From NCBI GenBank assembly GCA_943325655.2, contig CALPQG020000205.1, positions 1-5,596 on the forward strand: a stretch of DNA of 5,596 nucleotides, given 5' to 3'. Both the position numbers and the translations under genes were made by a program. The notes under the pieces are model-generated. The model was given only the letters and a program-made list of their open reading frames with translations, was not told the origin of the DNA and did no database searches. The DNA is from Bifidobacterium breve (GTDB lineage: Bacteria; Bacteroidota; Bacteroidia; Cytophagales; UBA9547). This document shows, in pieces, positions 5,311-5,596 of this stretch (the first letter of the stretch is position 1; every line of letters starts with the position of its first letter).

Positions 5311-5596
5311 TTAATCTTCGTCGTCTTCCTGAATTTCTAACGAACGTTCAATTTCGTTTAGAAATACAGCGTCAATCGCCTCTGAATTGGTTGGGAGAAT
5401 GTTGAGAACATGGTCTAACTGAGAAATTTTGATCAGTTTATTCACGTTGTCATTTGTTCCTGTAATCACCAAAATACCACTGTCGTTTTTACAAAGTCTG
5501 TTGGCTACTAAAATGGCACTAAGTCCTGAAGAATCAACATATTTAACTTTTGATAAATCAAGAATGATGTTTTTTACACCTTCTGCATTAAATGTT
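5311..5596 (-). CDS. STAS-domain protein, anti-sigma-factor-antagonist-like (5' truncated by window edge)
   Basis: The last 94 codons of a gene that enters from the right edge; stop TAA at 5311-5313. Reading from the edge, the fragment begins TFNAEGVKNIILDLSK and contains VDSSGLSAILVANRL (fragment residues 20-34). This is the STAS-domain helix of SpoIIAA/RsbV, where the serine after the Asp (codon 5530-5532 here) is the residue phosphorylated by the partner kinase/anti-sigma factor. A beta strand (ILVIT), a helix with NDNVNKLIKISQLDHVLNI, and an acidic tail ending EIQEDDED complete it; about 20-25 N-terminal residues should lie outside the window. The intact phospho-acceptor motif suggests a protein able to take part in partner switching, but no kinase or phosphatase partner is visible. 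In Bacteroidota such lone STAS genes are of unproven function. It is probably co-transcribed with rnz. Family is confident; the role is inferred. Confidence 0.9.
   Translation of the reverse strand, partial: TFNAEGVKNIILDLSKVKYVDSSGLSAILVANRLCKNDSGILVITGTNDNVNKLIKISQLDHVLNILPTNSEAIDAVFLNEIERSLEIQEDDED

Overview
The window looks like a piece of a Bacteroidota chromosome (Flavobacteriia, Cytophagia or a relative; the sequence does not settle which). Reasons: AT-rich DNA with A/T-rich gene leaders and no Shine-Dalgarno motifs, protein sequences of the Bacteroidota type, and intergenic DNA full of short palindromic and 7-bp-periodic repeats. This placement is inference from protein style and was not tested by a search.

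Layout. Positions 1-402 hold no gene. They carry four head-to-tail copies of a 68-bp element containing two perfect hairpins, with a decayed fifth copy that ends just before the next gene. Positions 407-3544 (+) encode a full-length, apparently intact RND-family efflux permease. It overlaps by 8 bp, tail to tail, the end of a queuosine-precursor transporter gene of the YhhQ family (3537-4289, -). A 74-bp AT-rich spacer with heptamer repeats follows. Next is ribonuclease Z (4364-5302, -), which starts with TTG. Eight bases upstream of it lies the 3' end of a STAS-domain (anti-sigma-factor-antagonist-like) gene (5311-5596, -). That gene runs off the right edge and is readable only as a partial reading frame.

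How the genes relate. On the minus strand STAS and rnz are so close that they are probably one transcript, and yhhQ may be its distal member. RNase Z (tRNA 3' maturation) and YhhQ (uptake of a precursor of the tRNA modification queuosine) are both tRNA-related. The STAS gene is usually a regulatory gene. The RND permease belongs to a separate, convergent unit. Its usual partners (periplasmic adaptor and TolC-like outer-membrane channel) are not in the window.

I found no clearly new multi-gene system. The most interesting parts are the hairpin repeat array, whose last relic occupies the translation-initiation region of the permease gene, and the period-7 repeats found in every noncoding stretch longer than a few bases, one of which runs into the end of rnz.
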